Shown here piece by piece: positions 34,427-43,569 of a stretch of DNA of 64,000 nt (within the stretch, counting starts at the first letter, position 1; each line of letters begins with the position of its first letter). The stretch covers positions 1 to 64,000 of the forward strand of contig CACWID010000006.1 of assembly GCA_902760865.1 (NCBI GenBank), read 5' to 3'. The notes below the pieces were generated by a model that was not told the DNA's origin, ran no database searches, and saw nothing but the letters and a program-made list of their open reading frames with translations. Made by a program: the position numbers and the translations under genes. This stretch comes from an uncultured Bacteroidales bacterium. Its GTDB lineage: Bacteria > Bacteroidota > Bacteroidia > Bacteroidales > Muribaculaceae.

Positions 34427-35776
34427 CTAATACTCTGCACCGCCCTCGCCCGTGGAGGTGCCGCCACCGCGCTTATTGTAACGCAGGATGGTGATGTCAC
34501 CGCGCTTATTGTGCGGCACGCCGTCACTGCCCTTTGCAGTGATCACATAGTAATACACACCCGGATCAACGAGGCGGCCACGGTACCTGCCGTCCCATCC
34601 GCCACCCGGATCGGTGAATTCATAGATCAGGGTTCCCCAGCGGTTGAATATCCAGCAGTGGAACTCGATGATCGACTTGTAGGAGACCATCCAGATGTCG
34701 TTGACGCCCTCGGTGGTGCCGGGAGAGAAGAAGTTGGGGCAGTCCAGGGCACTCTCACTGATGTTTATGGTATAGGTGGTACCAAAGGCCTCGCAAGAGC
34801 CATCGGCGTTGGCCACCCTGTAGCGCATGTAATAGGTGCCCCACTCGTCGAAGACGTAATCCACCTCGTCCTGGTTGTATTGCAGAATAATGTTCTCAAA
34901 TTCAGGGTCGGTAGCCATTTCCCACACGCGGAAGGCCACCGCGTCGGTCGGGTATCCCGTGAACACGATGTGTACCGGGGCAGAGCCGCCCAGTCCGCCA
35001 CTGAGCTTCTTCACGTTCTTGTTGGTCTGCTCATCCTGGACGGCGGTAGAGCCACAGTCCACGGCCTGGGTGTAGAAGTAATCGGCCTCGGCACTCGCAC
35101 CGATGCCCCACTCCTTAAGGAAGCGGTCGCCCGTCATCTCGATCGCCGTGTTGCACAGCGGCGGCGCGATCTCGACAGCCTGGTCCAGTGCCACGAAATT
35201 GTCGATGGTTTCCTGCTCCTGCCAGTGGGTGCTGTCATCCCACACCAGCGTGTTGTACCGCAGTTTGATTTCGCGGTCCAGCACCTGTCGGCGGCCATCC
35301 ACCGTATAGTAGGGGATGGCATCGCCATGACCGTCAATACGGAACGAAATCAGGTTGCACGGCGTCTCGTTGTTGTAGAACAAGTCATTCAGCTCCAGGA
35401 AGTAGTCGGCATAGTTGACCACCCAGCAATAATAGGGCTTGGAGCCTTCACCCTCAGTGATAATATATCCCTTGTTAGGAATCACCTGGTTCAGCGTGGT
35501 CTTATAGCCGTCCCAGCTGACGGGTACATTCTCAAAATACAGATGCCCGCCCTGGGCATCATAGGTCTGCCATGTAGCCCGCTCACCAGTCGACGAGGTA
35601 AAGGTCATCCCCACGCCGTCGGTATCATACAGGACATAGATCATTTTCAAGTCGGTATTATTATCGGGAATCACCTTGATAGGCTGATATGCACCCACAC
35701 CGGTAAACTCCACCTGGCCGCTTGCCGACAACAAAGCCAGCGCAGCCGCCATGAGCATGATAATTCTCTTATTCAT
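34427..35776 (-). CDS. T9SS type B sorting-domain protein
   Basis: 449 residues from ATG 35776 (an upstream GTG is weaker). A signal peptide (about 1-22) is followed by beta-rich Ig/PKD-like domains. The C-terminal 90 residues carry the gliding-motility-associated (CHU_C) type B sorting domain: FFSPGTTEGVNDIW, IFNRWGTLIYEF, GWDGRYRGRLVDPGVYYYVI. This domain directs export through the type IX secretion system. A polar, Gly-rich tail (YNKRGGGTSTGEGGAEY) after it is unusual. The passenger function is not recognisable. The transglycosylase gene is downstream on the same strand, 73 bases away. Confidence 0.88.
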   Translation of the reverse strand: MNKRIIMLMAAALALLSASGQVEFTGVGAYQPIKVIPDNNTDLKMIYVLYDTDGVGMTFTSSTGERATWQTYDAQGGHLYFENVPVSWDGYKTTLNQVIPNKGYIITEGEGSKPYYCWVVNYADYFLELNDLFYNNETPCNLISFRIDGHGDAIPYYTVDGRRQVLDREIKLRYNTLVWDDSTHWQEQETIDNFVALDQAVEIAPPLCNTAIEMTGDRFLKEWGIGASAEADYFYTQAVDCGSTAVQDEQTNKNVKKLSGGLGGSAPVHIVFTGYPTDAVAFRVWEMATDPEFENIILQYNQDEVDYVFDEWGTYYMRYRVANADGSCEAFGTTYTINISESALDCPNFFSPGTTEGVNDIWMVSYKSIIEFHCWIFNRWGTLIYEFTDPGGGWDGRYRGRLVDPGVYYYVITAKGSDGVPHNKRGDITILRYNKRGGGTSTGEGGAEY

Positions 35777-36008
35777 AGTGCGCACTTGATATCTGTTTTT
35801 TATATATTATATAACGTGAATCCGCCCCGCTTATTGCCACACCCACGGCTTTTACCAGCGAGCATTACACAAAAACATGCGTTTATCGTGCCGTGAACGG
35901 GCTAAAAGTGCCCTTCGTGGACAAATAAAACCACTTTTTTTGCAACAACACCTGGGCATCACACTACGATTTTGAAAACAATAAATACAATAATGACAAG
36001 GCCATCCG
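35777..36008. other. intergenic, upstream of the T9SS protein gene
   Basis: No gene and no clear TAnnTTTG promoter. A GAAAACAATAAATACAA word (35973-35989) matches one arm of the inverted-repeat family, but its partner arm is missing. Confidence 0.35.
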
Positions 36009-36361
36009 GCACGTAACAGAATAACGACAACTGAAACAACTGAATCAACGGGCATCCGCATGGTTGGCCCCACGCTAAGACGCTAAGCCACTAAGGTTTA
36101 ATATTTTCTGCAGCAATGTAGAGACGCAAAATTTTGCGTCTCAAGGGTCAGCATTTCGGCTGGGTCTTGTGGTTGGAGACGCAAGATTTTGCGTCTCTAC
36201 AGGGACCAACGCTGAGGTTGATTTGAAGACAAGAAGGGAAATAATGACAAATTGTTGGTTATCAGTGGAATATATTTGTTCCGGTATCATCACGGGGGCC
36301 ACGTCAAGGCGAGGCCCTACATGCCTGCCGCACGGGAGACGCAAGATTTTGCGTCTCTACA
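36009..36361. repeat. composite dispersed palindromic repeats, copies D and E
   Basis: Octamers CGCTAAG (CTA at 36075, 36083, 36091), then palindromes at 36121-36142 and 36177-36198 with the usual GTGGTTG spacer, then a lone palindrome (36336-36357) next to GGCCACGTCAAGGCGAGG (36296-36313). A GGCATCCGCATGG word is near 36050. No coding frame between 35777 and 36499. Confidence 0.8.
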
Positions 36362-36460
36362 GGGCGAATTCCTTATTATCACTTACCCCCTTCGACACGG
36401 CGGCAGCCGTTACATCATTCTTTATCCTGGGAGCAACGCGGGCATTACACAACTTTTTAC

Positions 36461-36468
36461 TACCTTTG
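36461..36468 (+). promoter_or_regulatory. promoter -7 element
   Basis: TACCTTTG 32 bases before the ATG at 36500; no TTG at the 20-base spacing. Confidence 0.5.
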
Positions 36469-36499
36469 CAGGGGACTATCACATTAATTATATATAGAC

Positions 36500-36910
36500 A
36501 TGGAAGAGAACGAAATGATGAACGGAATGCCGCGCCGCGAGCGGGCGGTGATGTATAAACGAGAACACAACTGCTGCCAGGCGGTGTTGCTGGCCTATGC
36601 GCCCGAGTTGGGACTGCCCGAGGACCGGTTGCTGGCGATGGGAGCATGCTTCGGCAGCGGCATGGGCAGCATGGACGAGACCTGCGGCGCCCTGTGCGGA
36701 GCGCAGATGGTGCAAGGGCTGCTGAAGTTTGAGGGCCGTCGCCTGAACCCACTGGCCAGCCAGCTGCGTGCCGAGTTTGAGCAACGCTGCGGCGCGACGC
36801 GCTGCAAGGTCCTGAAGGGCGTAGGCAGGGACGAGGGGCCGCTGTGCTCGTGCGAAGACTGCGTGCGCAACGCGGTAGAGGCTTTGGAGGAGTTAGAAGT
36901 TAGAAGTTAG
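36500..36910 (+). CDS. C_GCAxxG_C_C family protein
   Basis: 136 residues. The conserved cysteine pattern of this family is visible: NCCQAVLLAYAPELGL, GACFGSGMGSMDETCGALCGA, then later cysteines RCGATRCK and CSCEDCVRNA. Members are small helical, probably redox- or metal-active cytoplasmic proteins often found near electron-transfer or metal genes; the biochemical role is not established. Here it stands alone upstream of mreB. The last codons (EELEVRS) and stop are encoded by heptamer repeat units: TAG at 36894 and 36901 are out of frame and the third, at 36908, is the stop. Confidence 0.85.
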   Translation: MEENEMMNGMPRRERAVMYKREHNCCQAVLLAYAPELGLPEDRLLAMGACFGSGMGSMDETCGALCGAQMVQGLLKFEGRRLNPLASQLRAEFEQRCGATRCKVLKGVGRDEGPLCSCEDCVRNAVEALEELEVRS

Positions 36911-36952
36911 GAGTTAGAAGTTAGGAGTTTTGAATTAGGTATTTTGAATTAG
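36894..36952 (+). repeat. heptamer array (GTTAGAA/GTTAGGA)
   Basis: TAG at 36894, 36901, 36908, 36915, 36922, 36936 and 36950, all on one 7-base grid. It starts inside the coding sequence and supplies the stop codon (36908-36910). Confidence 0.9.
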
Positions 36953-37012
36953 GTATTTTGGAGAAAGCAAAAAACTATACTAAAACATAGGGTCCGTTTG
37001 GCATTTTTTGAG

Positions 37013-37020
37013 TAATTTTG
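37013..37020 (+). promoter_or_regulatory. mreB operon promoter -7 element
   Basis: TAATTTTG, about 67 bases before the mreB ATG. TTTG words occur upstream but not at 20 bases. Confidence 0.45.
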
Positions 37021-37087
37021 CAGTCCAATTAACGAGAGATATATCATAAGATTGTATAACTAACTATCAAACATACAGATACTAATC

Positions 37088-38110
37088 ATGGGATGGTTTT
37101 CATTCACTCAGGAAATCGCTGTCGATTTAGGAACAGCCAACACCATTATCATCCATAACGACCGCATCGTCATCGACGAGCCGTCGGTTGTCGCCCTTGA
37201 ATCCAAGACCGGCAAACCCATCGCCGTCGGTGAGCGTGCACGCGAGATGCACGGCAAGGCCCACGAGGGCATCCGCACCGTCAGGCCGTTGAGCGACGGT
37301 GTGATTGCCGACTTCAACGCCGCCGAGCACATGATCCGCGGCATGATTAAGAAGGTAAGCGCCAAGAACCACTGGTTCTCGCCCTCGCTGCGCATGGTCG
37401 TTTGCGTTCCTTCGGGCTCGACCGAGGTCGAGATCCGTGCCGTCCGCGACTCGGCAGAGCATGCCGGCGGTCGCGACGTCTATATGATCTACGAGCCGAT
37501 GGCAGCAGCCCTGGGTATCGGTCTCGACGTGCTGGCTCCCGAGGGCAACATGATCGTTGACATCGGTGGCGGTACGACCGAGATCGCCGTCATCTCGCTG
37601 GGCGGTATCGTGAGCAACAAGAGCATCCGCACGGCAGGTGACGACCTGACCGAGGACATCCAGGAGCACATGCGCCGTGCCCACAACGTCCGCGTGGGCG
37701 AGCGCACCGCCGAGGCCATCAAGATCAACGTCGGCTCGGCACTGACCGACCTGGGCGCCGAGGCTCCCGAGGACTTCATCATCCATGGTCCCAACCAGGT
37801 GAACTCCCTGCCCCTGGAGGTGCCCGTGACCTATCAGGAGGTGTGCCACTGCATCGAGAAGTCGATCTCCAAGATCGAGGCTGCCGTGCTGAGCGCCCTG
37901 GAGCAGACGCCTCCCGAGCTGTATCAGGACATCGTGCACAACGGTATCTTCCTGACCGGTGGTGGTGCCTTGCTGCGTGGCCTGGACCGTCGCCTGACCG
38001 ACAAGATCGGCATCGAGTTCCATGTCGCCGAGGATCCCCTGCACGCCGTGGCCAAGGGTACCGGCATCGCACTGAAGAACATCAAGCACTTCAAGTTCCT
38101 CATGCGCTAA
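37088..38110 (+). CDS. mreB: rod-shape-determining actin homologue MreB
   Basis: 340 residues, standard length. MreB filaments under the inner membrane guide the lateral-wall synthesis machinery. The actin-fold ATP-binding motifs are DLGTANTIIIHND (phosphate 1, about 12-24), IVDIGGGTTEIAVISLGG (phosphate 2, about 158) and LTGGGALLRGLD (adenosine). A short N-terminal amphipathic segment MGWFSFTQE may bind the membrane. First gene of mreB-mreC-mreD-mrdA-rodA on the plus strand. Confidence 0.97.
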   Translation: MGWFSFTQEIAVDLGTANTIIIHNDRIVIDEPSVVALESKTGKPIAVGERAREMHGKAHEGIRTVRPLSDGVIADFNAAEHMIRGMIKKVSAKNHWFSPSLRMVVCVPSGSTEVEIRAVRDSAEHAGGRDVYMIYEPMAAALGIGLDVLAPEGNMIVDIGGGTTEIAVISLGGIVSNKSIRTAGDDLTEDIQEHMRRAHNVRVGERTAEAIKINVGSALTDLGAEAPEDFIIHGPNQVNSLPLEVPVTYQEVCHCIEKSISKIEAAVLSALEQTPPELYQDIVHNGIFLTGGGALLRGLDRRLTDKIGIEFHVAEDPLHAVAKGTGIALKNIKHFKFLMR

Positions 38111-38195
38111 ATTATTAAGCCATTAGCTGTTGGCTACAAGCCATTAGCTGGCATCCGCGAGGAGCTAATGGCTAACGGCTAAAAGCTAAAAGCTC
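38111..38195 (+). repeat. heptamer array and inverted repeat, mreB-mreC gap
   Basis: TAA at 38166, 38173, 38180 and 38187 (exact period 7: GCTAATG, GCTAACG, GCTAAAA, GCTAAAA). GCCATTAGCTG (38140-38150) is inverse to AGCTAATGGC (38163-38172), giving a stem with GGCATCCGCGAGG in the loop. Confidence 0.75.
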
Positions 38196-38201
38196 ATTCA
38201 G

Positions 38202-39233
38202 ATGAATAATCTGCTCAACTTTTTCGTTAAGCACAGTGCGTGGTTCATTTTCGCATTCTATGTGATTTTGAGCCTCGTGCTGTTGTTTAAGGATAATCCG
38301 TTCCAGCAGAGTGTTTATCTGACCAGCGCCAATCGTGTGAGCGCGGCGGTCTATAAGGCGTTCAACGGCGTCACGTCCTACTTCCACCTGCACGACATCA
38401 ACGAGAGCCTGCAGCAGCGCAACGCGGCCCTCGAGATGGAGGTCATCGAGCTGCGCGAGCAGCTGGCCGGCCTGGAGCTTCTCTCCCCGGACTCGCTGCG
38501 CCAGCCGGCACTGCGGCAGTACAGCTTCGTCATGGCACACGTGATCAGCAACAGCATCGCCCAGCCCAACAACTACATCACCATCGACCGCGGCCACATC
38601 GACGGCATCAGCCCCGAGATGGGCGTGATCGACCAGAACGGCGTGGTGGGCATCGTCAACGTGGTGGGTCCCCATGCGGCAAGGGTAATCTCGCTGCTGA
38701 ATCCCCACATGAGGCTCTCCTGCAAGCTGCGCAACAGCGGCTTCTACGGCAGCCTGGTGTGGGACGGCAAGAGCCCGCAGTTTGCCGTCCTCGAGGAGTT
38801 GCCCAAGCACCTGACCTACCACAAGGGTGACACCATCGTCACCAGCGGCTACTCAGCCGTCTTCCCCGAGGGCATCATCGTGGGCACAGTCGAGGGACTT
38901 GCCCGCGGCATGAGCGACAGTTTCGTGTCGCTGCGCGTGAGGCTGACTACCAACTTCAGCCAGCTGAGCAACGTGCGTGTGATCACCAACAGCATGAAGG
39001 AGCAGATCGACGCCCTGCGACGTGCCGAACAAGGCATCGACACCGCCGCCAGCATCCAGACCCGTCCTGAGCTCAAGCCCGAGATCATCGACGTGCTGCC
39101 CGACGAGGAAAAGCCCCAGAAGAAGGGCAAGCAGCAGAAACAGTCCGAGAACGCCAGCCAACCCACCCCACCCGCGTTGCCGGCCGAACCCGTAGAACCC
39201 CTTAATCCCGAAAGCGGAGGAGAGCAGCCATGA
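38202..39233 (+). CDS. mreC: rod-shape-determining protein MreC
   Basis: 343 residues. A short cytoplasmic N-terminus and one membrane anchor (about 13-32, WFIFAFYVILSLVLLF) are followed by a periplasmic coiled coil (NESLQQRNAALEMEVIELRE, about 66-90) and the two beta-barrel MreC domain (about 105-275; GVIDQNGVVGIVNVVG). A Lys/Gln/Pro-rich tail (KKGKQQKQSENASQPTPP) is long for the family. MreC links MreB to PBP2 in the elongasome. Its stop overlaps the mreD start by ATGA, indicating translational coupling. Confidence 0.94.
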   Translation: MNNLLNFFVKHSAWFIFAFYVILSLVLLFKDNPFQQSVYLTSANRVSAAVYKAFNGVTSYFHLHDINESLQQRNAALEMEVIELREQLAGLELLSPDSLRQPALRQYSFVMAHVISNSIAQPNNYITIDRGHIDGISPEMGVIDQNGVVGIVNVVGPHAARVISLLNPHMRLSCKLRNSGFYGSLVWDGKSPQFAVLEELPKHLTYHKGDTIVTSGYSAVFPEGIIVGTVEGLARGMSDSFVSLRVRLTTNFSQLSNVRVITNSMKEQIDALRRAEQGIDTAASIQTRPELKPEIIDVLPDEEKPQKKGKQQKQSENASQPTPPALPAEPVEPLNPESGGEQP

Positions 39234-39748
39234 CCAAGACCGTGATACAATTCGTCGTGCTGTTCCTAGCACTACTTGTCGTGCAACTGGTGTGCAACAA
39301 GATTGTGCTGTTCAACATTGCCATGCCCGTGGTGTTCATCTACCTGATCCTCAGGTTGCCCGTCAACCTGCACGGCGGGTGGGTGCTGACCATCGCCTTC
39401 TTCTCGGGCCTGATCATCGACATCTTCAACAACACGCCGGGGATGAATGCGCTGGCCTGCACCCTGCTGGCTGCAGTGCGCCGCCCGGTGTTCAACCTGT
39501 TCGTCTCGCGCGAGAACGACATGAACATCCCCATCCCGTCGGTTGACTCGATGGGCGTCGGCGACTACCTGAAGTATATGGCAACGCTGGTCACCGTCTA
39601 TTGCACGCTCATCTTCCTGATCCAGGCCTTCTCCCTGCACGACATCGTGCTCACGCTGGCACGCATCGCCGGCAGCAGCCTGCTGTCGATTATCATCATC
39701 TTTGGGTTGGACACACTAGTGAGCACACGCCGTGAGAAAAGATTATAA
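39230..39748 (+). CDS. mreD: rod-shape-determining protein MreD
   Basis: 172 residues with five to six membrane segments and no large soluble part, as usual for MreD, the small inner-membrane partner of MreC. Its start overlaps mreC by four bases; its end overlaps the PBP2 gene by 17 bases. Identification rests on size, topology and position more than on motifs. Confidence 0.9.
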   Translation: MTKTVIQFVVLFLALLVVQLVCNKIVLFNIAMPVVFIYLILRLPVNLHGGWVLTIAFFSGLIIDIFNNTPGMNALACTLLAAVRRPVFNLFVSRENDMNIPIPSVDSMGVGDYLKYMATLVTVYCTLIFLIQAFSLHDIVLTLARIAGSSLLSIIIIFGLDTLVSTRREKRL

Positions 39749-41582
39749 CCTCGAGAAGCGCAAACTTGTCATCGGCGGCTTTATCTTGGCGATTGTCATC
39801 ATCTACATCGTCCGCCTGGTGCAGCTGCAGCTCATGGACAGCACCTACAAGGCGTCGGCCGACAGCAATGCCTTCATGGAGAGGGTCATCTACCCCTCGC
39901 GCGGCCTCATCTATGACCGCAACGACTCGCTCATCGTCTATAACTCGCCCGAGTATGACCTGATGATGACCCCCAAGGACGTGTTGCCGTTTGACACCAT
40001 CGACTTCTGCAACACGCTGCAGATCAGCCGCGAGGAGTTCGACCGCCGCTTGCAGGAGATGAAGAAGGGGCGCAACTACTCGTCCTTTACCCAACAGGTG
40101 TTCATGAACCACCTCACCCCTGAGGACTACGGGCGCCTGCAAGAGAAGCTGTACCGCTTCCCGGGCTTCTTTGTCGTGCAGCGCATCCTCAGGCAGTATA
40201 ACTACCATGCGGCCGCCAACGTGCTGGGCGACATCCGCGAGGTCAATGCGCGCGACATCGAGAACGATGCCTACTACCGCCCCGGCGACTACACCGGCGA
40301 CCTGGGCATCGAGAAGAGCTACGAGAAGTGGCTGCGCGGTGTCAAGGGCAAGGAAATCCTCGTACGCGACGCGACGGGCAAGATCAAGACCCGCTACAAC
40401 GACGGCGCCGACGACGTACAGCCCGTTGCCGGCAACAACTTGAAACTGAGCATCGACATCGGCCTCCAGGCCTATGGCGAGCTGCTCATGCAGGGCAAGG
40501 TGGGCGCCATCGTGTGCATCGAGCCCAAGACGGGCGAGATCCTGGCGCTGGTGTCCAGCCCGACCTACGACCCGGCACTGCTCATGGGCAAGGAGCGCGG
40601 CAAGAACTACAGCGACCTGGTCAACAACAGGCTCAAGCCGCTGTATGACCGCTCCATCATGGCGGCCTACCCTCCCGGCTCGACCTTCAAGCCCACCCAG
40701 GGCCTGATCTTCCTGCAGGAAGGTATCATCACCACGAGCACCATGTATCCCTGCCGCCGCGGCTATGTCAACGGCAGGATGCGCGTGGGCTGCCACGGCC
40801 ACGGCTCCCCCATCGCGCTGAAGCCCGCCCTGCAGACGTCGTGCAACGCCTACTTCTGCTGGGGCTTCAAGCACATGATGGACAACAAGCTGAAATATGG
40901 CTCGACGGGAAAGGCCTTTGAGGTGTGGAAAAACCACATGGTCTCGATGGGCTATGGCTACAAGCTCGACATCGACATGCCGGGCGAGAGCCGAGGCTTC
41001 ATCCCGAACACCGCCTTCTATGACAAGTTCCACTCCAAGGGAGGCTGGACGGGGCAGTCCATCATCAGCGACGCCATCGGCCAGGGCGAAATCCTCGCCA
41101 CGCCGCTGCAGATTGCCAACCTGAGCGCCACCATCGCCAACCGCGGCTATTACATCACGCCCCACGTGGTGAAGAACATCGAGGGCGTCGGCGTGCTCAA
41201 GAAGAGCCTTGAGCGCCACGACACCGACATCGACAAGCGCTACTACAGTGATATCGTCGAGGGCATGCGCATGGCAGTGCTGGGCGGCACCTGCACCCGC
41301 GCCAACATCCCAGGCCTGGACGTGTGTGGAAAGACCGGCACCGCCCAGAACCCGCATGGCCGCGACCACTCGATATTCATGGGCTTTGCGCCGATGAACG
41401 ACCCCAAGATTGCCGTGTGCGTCTATGTCGAGAATGCCGGCTTCGGCGCCGCCTTCGGTGTCCCCATCGGCGCGCTGATGATCCAGCGATACCTGCGCGG
41501 CGACTCCCCTGGCCTGCAGGCCCAGGGGCGCGCCATGGCCAGCCGACATACTATTTCTTCACCCAAAGTGAAGAGGGATTAG
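39732..41582 (+). CDS. mrdA: penicillin-binding protein 2 (transpeptidase)
   Basis: 616 residues. A short cytoplasmic end and one membrane anchor (about 13-33) precede the pedestal domain (SRGLIYDRNDSLIVYN) and the transpeptidase domain with PPGSTFKPTQG (SxxK serine, about 317), SCN (about 370) and KTGTAQNPHG (about 534). It cross-links peptidoglycan during elongation, paired with RodA. The start is GTG inside the mreD end (17-base overlap); MRKDYNLEKRK is a typical PBP2 N-terminus. Its stop codon is the first unit of a 15-unit heptamer array. Confidence 0.96.
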   Translation: MRKDYNLEKRKLVIGGFILAIVIIYIVRLVQLQLMDSTYKASADSNAFMERVIYPSRGLIYDRNDSLIVYNSPEYDLMMTPKDVLPFDTIDFCNTLQISREEFDRRLQEMKKGRNYSSFTQQVFMNHLTPEDYGRLQEKLYRFPGFFVVQRILRQYNYHAAANVLGDIREVNARDIENDAYYRPGDYTGDLGIEKSYEKWLRGVKGKEILVRDATGKIKTRYNDGADDVQPVAGNNLKLSIDIGLQAYGELLMQGKVGAIVCIEPKTGEILALVSSPTYDPALLMGKERGKNYSDLVNNRLKPLYDRSIMAAYPPGSTFKPTQGLIFLQEGIITTSTMYPCRRGYVNGRMRVGCHGHGSPIALKPALQTSCNAYFCWGFKHMMDNKLKYGSTGKAFEVWKNHMVSMGYGYKLDIDMPGESRGFIPNTAFYDKFHSKGGWTGQSIISDAIGQGEILATPLQIANLSATIANRGYYITPHVVKNIEGVGVLKKSLERHDTDIDKRYYSDIVEGMRMAVLGGTCTRANIPGLDVCGKTGTAQNPHGRDHSIFMGFAPMNDPKIAVCVYVENAGFGAAFGVPIGALMIQRYLRGDSPGLQAQGRAMASRHTISSPKVKRD

Positions 41583-41681
41583 TGGTTAGAGATTAGTGGT
41601 TAGAGATTAGTGATTCGGGACTAGAAACTAGGGACTAGAAACTAGGGACTAGAAACTAGAGACTAGAAACTAGAAACTAAG
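41580..41681 (+). repeat. heptamer array, 15 units, between mrdA and rodA
   Basis: TAG lies at 41580 (the mrdA stop), 41587, 41594, 41601, 41608, 41622, 41629, 41636, 41643, 41650, 41657, 41664 and 41671, with TAA at 41678. One unit (41615) has lost it. Units drift from TTAGTGG/TTAGAGA to ACTAGAA/ACTAGGG. It ends 8 bases before the rodA ATG, and an ACTAGAAAC unit reappears in the rodA start (METRN). Confidence 0.95.
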
Positions 41682-41688
41682 CATCAAA

Positions 41689-43158
41689 ATGGAAACTAGA
41701 AACGACAACGAAAATACCAACCTGCTGAGGTCTGTGGACTGGTTCACCATCGTCCTCTACCTCATCATGGTCGTTGCCGGGGCGGTCAGCATCTATGCCG
41801 CCACCTACGACTATGACCGCGCGAGCATGTTTGACCTGAGCGAATACTCGGGCAAGCAGTTCCTGTGGGCGGGTCTGTCGTTCCTGATCGGTTTCTCGCT
41901 GCTGCTGATAGACCGCCGCATCTATGAGGCCTATGCCTACCCGCTCTACGGGTTCATGATATTGCTGCTGATCATCACCAGCTTTGTCGCGCCCGACATC
42001 AAGGGCTCCCGCTCGTGGCTGCAGTTCGGCTCGGTGAGCCTGCAGCCAGCCGAGTTTGCCAAGACGGCGACGGCCCTGGCGCTGGCCAAGCTGTTCAGCA
42101 CCTACGGTTTCTCGCTCAACGGCTGGCGCAACTATGCCATCGCCATCGGCATCATCGTGCTGCCCATCCTGTGCATCATCCTGGAGCGCGAGACGGGCAC
42201 TGCGCTGGTCTATTCGTCGCTCATCTTTGTCCTCTACCGCGAGGGCATGTCGGGCTTCGTGCTGTTTGCCGCGCTGATGGCCGTGGTCTATTTTGTCGTC
42301 GTGCTCAAGTTTGCCGCCGTCACCGTGATGGGCATTCCGCTGGGCATGGTCATCGCCTTCATCATGGTTATGGCGCTCATCGTCGCCATGCTGCTGGTCT
42401 ATTGCCGCTCGTGGATTCTGGGGCGCAACGTGCTGCTGGGCTACCTGGCGGCAGGTGCCATCGCCGGCGGACTGACGCTGGCTGGGGTGCATGTCAACGG
42501 CTATGCCTTCTTCCTGCCGGTCATCATCCTGTCGCTGCTCTACCTGCTGTGGGGCATGCTCCACGACGACCTGAAGAAGGTGCTGATCACCGTCTGCTTT
42601 GCCGCCGCGTCACTGGTATTCATGTTTACCGTCAACTTCGCCTTCAACAAGGTGCTCGAGCCCCATCAGCAACAGCGCATCAAGGTGACGCTGGGCATCG
42701 AGGATGACCTGCGCGGCGCCGGCTACAATGTCAACCAGAGCAAAATCGCCATCGGCAGCGGCGGTCTCACCGGCAAGGGCTTCCTGCAGGGCACCCAGAC
42801 CAAACTCAAGTATGTGCCCGAGCAGCACACCGACTTCATCTACTGCACCATCGGCGAGGAGCAGGGCTTTGTCGGCAGCGTGGCCGTGCTGCTGCTCTTC
42901 CTGGCGCTGATATTGCGCATCATCACCCTGGCGGAGCGCAACCACTCGACCTTCGCCCGCGTCTATGCCTACTGTGTCGCGTCGATACTCATCTTCCACC
43001 TGACCATCAACATCGGCATGGTCATCGGCCTGTGCCCCGTCATCGGCATCCCGCTGCCGTTCTTCAGCTACGGCGGCTCATCGCTGTGGGGCTTCACCTT
43101 CCTGCTGTTCATCCTGCTGCGCATCGACGCCGACCGCGGCAACTACGGCTCCTGGTAA
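41689..43158 (+). CDS. rodA: peptidoglycan glycosyltransferase RodA
   Basis: 489 residues with about ten membrane segments, longer than E. coli RodA (370) as usual in Bacteroidetes. RodA polymerises lipid II into glycan strands with PBP2. SEDS-family motifs include KGSRSWLQFGSVSLQPAEFAK, QSKIAIGSGGLTGKGFLQGT and, near the end, FIYCTIGEEQGF and GIPLPFFSYGGSS. The extra length comes from additional hydrophobic segments around residues 190-320. The first codons (METRNDNEN) partly derive from the upstream heptamer unit ACTAGAA. Last gene of the elongasome operon. Confidence 0.95.
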   Translation: METRNDNENTNLLRSVDWFTIVLYLIMVVAGAVSIYAATYDYDRASMFDLSEYSGKQFLWAGLSFLIGFSLLLIDRRIYEAYAYPLYGFMILLLIITSFVAPDIKGSRSWLQFGSVSLQPAEFAKTATALALAKLFSTYGFSLNGWRNYAIAIGIIVLPILCIILERETGTALVYSSLIFVLYREGMSGFVLFAALMAVVYFVVVLKFAAVTVMGIPLGMVIAFIMVMALIVAMLLVYCRSWILGRNVLLGYLAAGAIAGGLTLAGVHVNGYAFFLPVIILSLLYLLWGMLHDDLKKVLITVCFAAASLVFMFTVNFAFNKVLEPHQQQRIKVTLGIEDDLRGAGYNVNQSKIAIGSGGLTGKGFLQGTQTKLKYVPEQHTDFIYCTIGEEQGFVGSVAVLLLFLALILRIITLAERNHSTFARVYAYCVASILIFHLTINIGMVIGLCPVIGIPLPFFSYGGSSLWGFTFLLFILLRIDADRGNYGSW

Positions 43159-43490
43159 CCCCAACCGGGCTACCGCACACGGTTTTTCTAACGGCGAAGT
43201 GCGTGAATTAAACGAATCTAGGGCATCTGCATCCTTACTCTAAAAGGAAACAATCATTAGGGTGTCCGATAAAAACATCGAAGATGCTAGCGGTTCGAAG
43301 AACCGATTTCGATGAGAAAGACCATGCAAGAACCTCGGAGAGGTTCGCAGCTTGGTCACAGAACAGAATGCTGCAAGTGTCTCGAAGAGGAACTTTGTTT
43401 CCTGCGAGTTTCCATTCACTGAAATGTAAAAAAAGTTGACACTTGGATGTAAAAAGTTTTTACATTCCTGAGGATTTGTGTATTTAAATT
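43159..43490. other. intergenic with hairpins, possible element remnant
   Basis: No gene. GTGTCCGATAAAA at 43263-43275 resembles the end of the 2584-2902 element, without a matching partner. Strong stems: GGTTC/GAACC (43292-43304) and GAACCTC/GAGGTTC (43331-43347) within a longer imperfect fold. A TGTAAAAA...TTTTTACA inverted pair lies near 43425-43463. Confidence 0.4.
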
Positions 43491-43521
43491 TTGCTCGAGA
43501 CTACAAGAGTGCCTATATTTG
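43491..43521 (+). promoter_or_regulatory. promoter of the leucine-rich repeat protein
   Basis: TTG (43491-43493), 20 bases, TATATTTG (43514-43521); ATG at 43570. Confidence 0.75.
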
Positions 43522-43569
43522 CAGCATGAAAATGACAAATAACATCACAAAATAATACTTAAAAACGAA

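Noticed and set aside
41580-41681. Tandem arrays as a CRISPR
   Set aside because: Units of 7-9 bases without unique spacers and no cas genes; these are simple tandem repeats.
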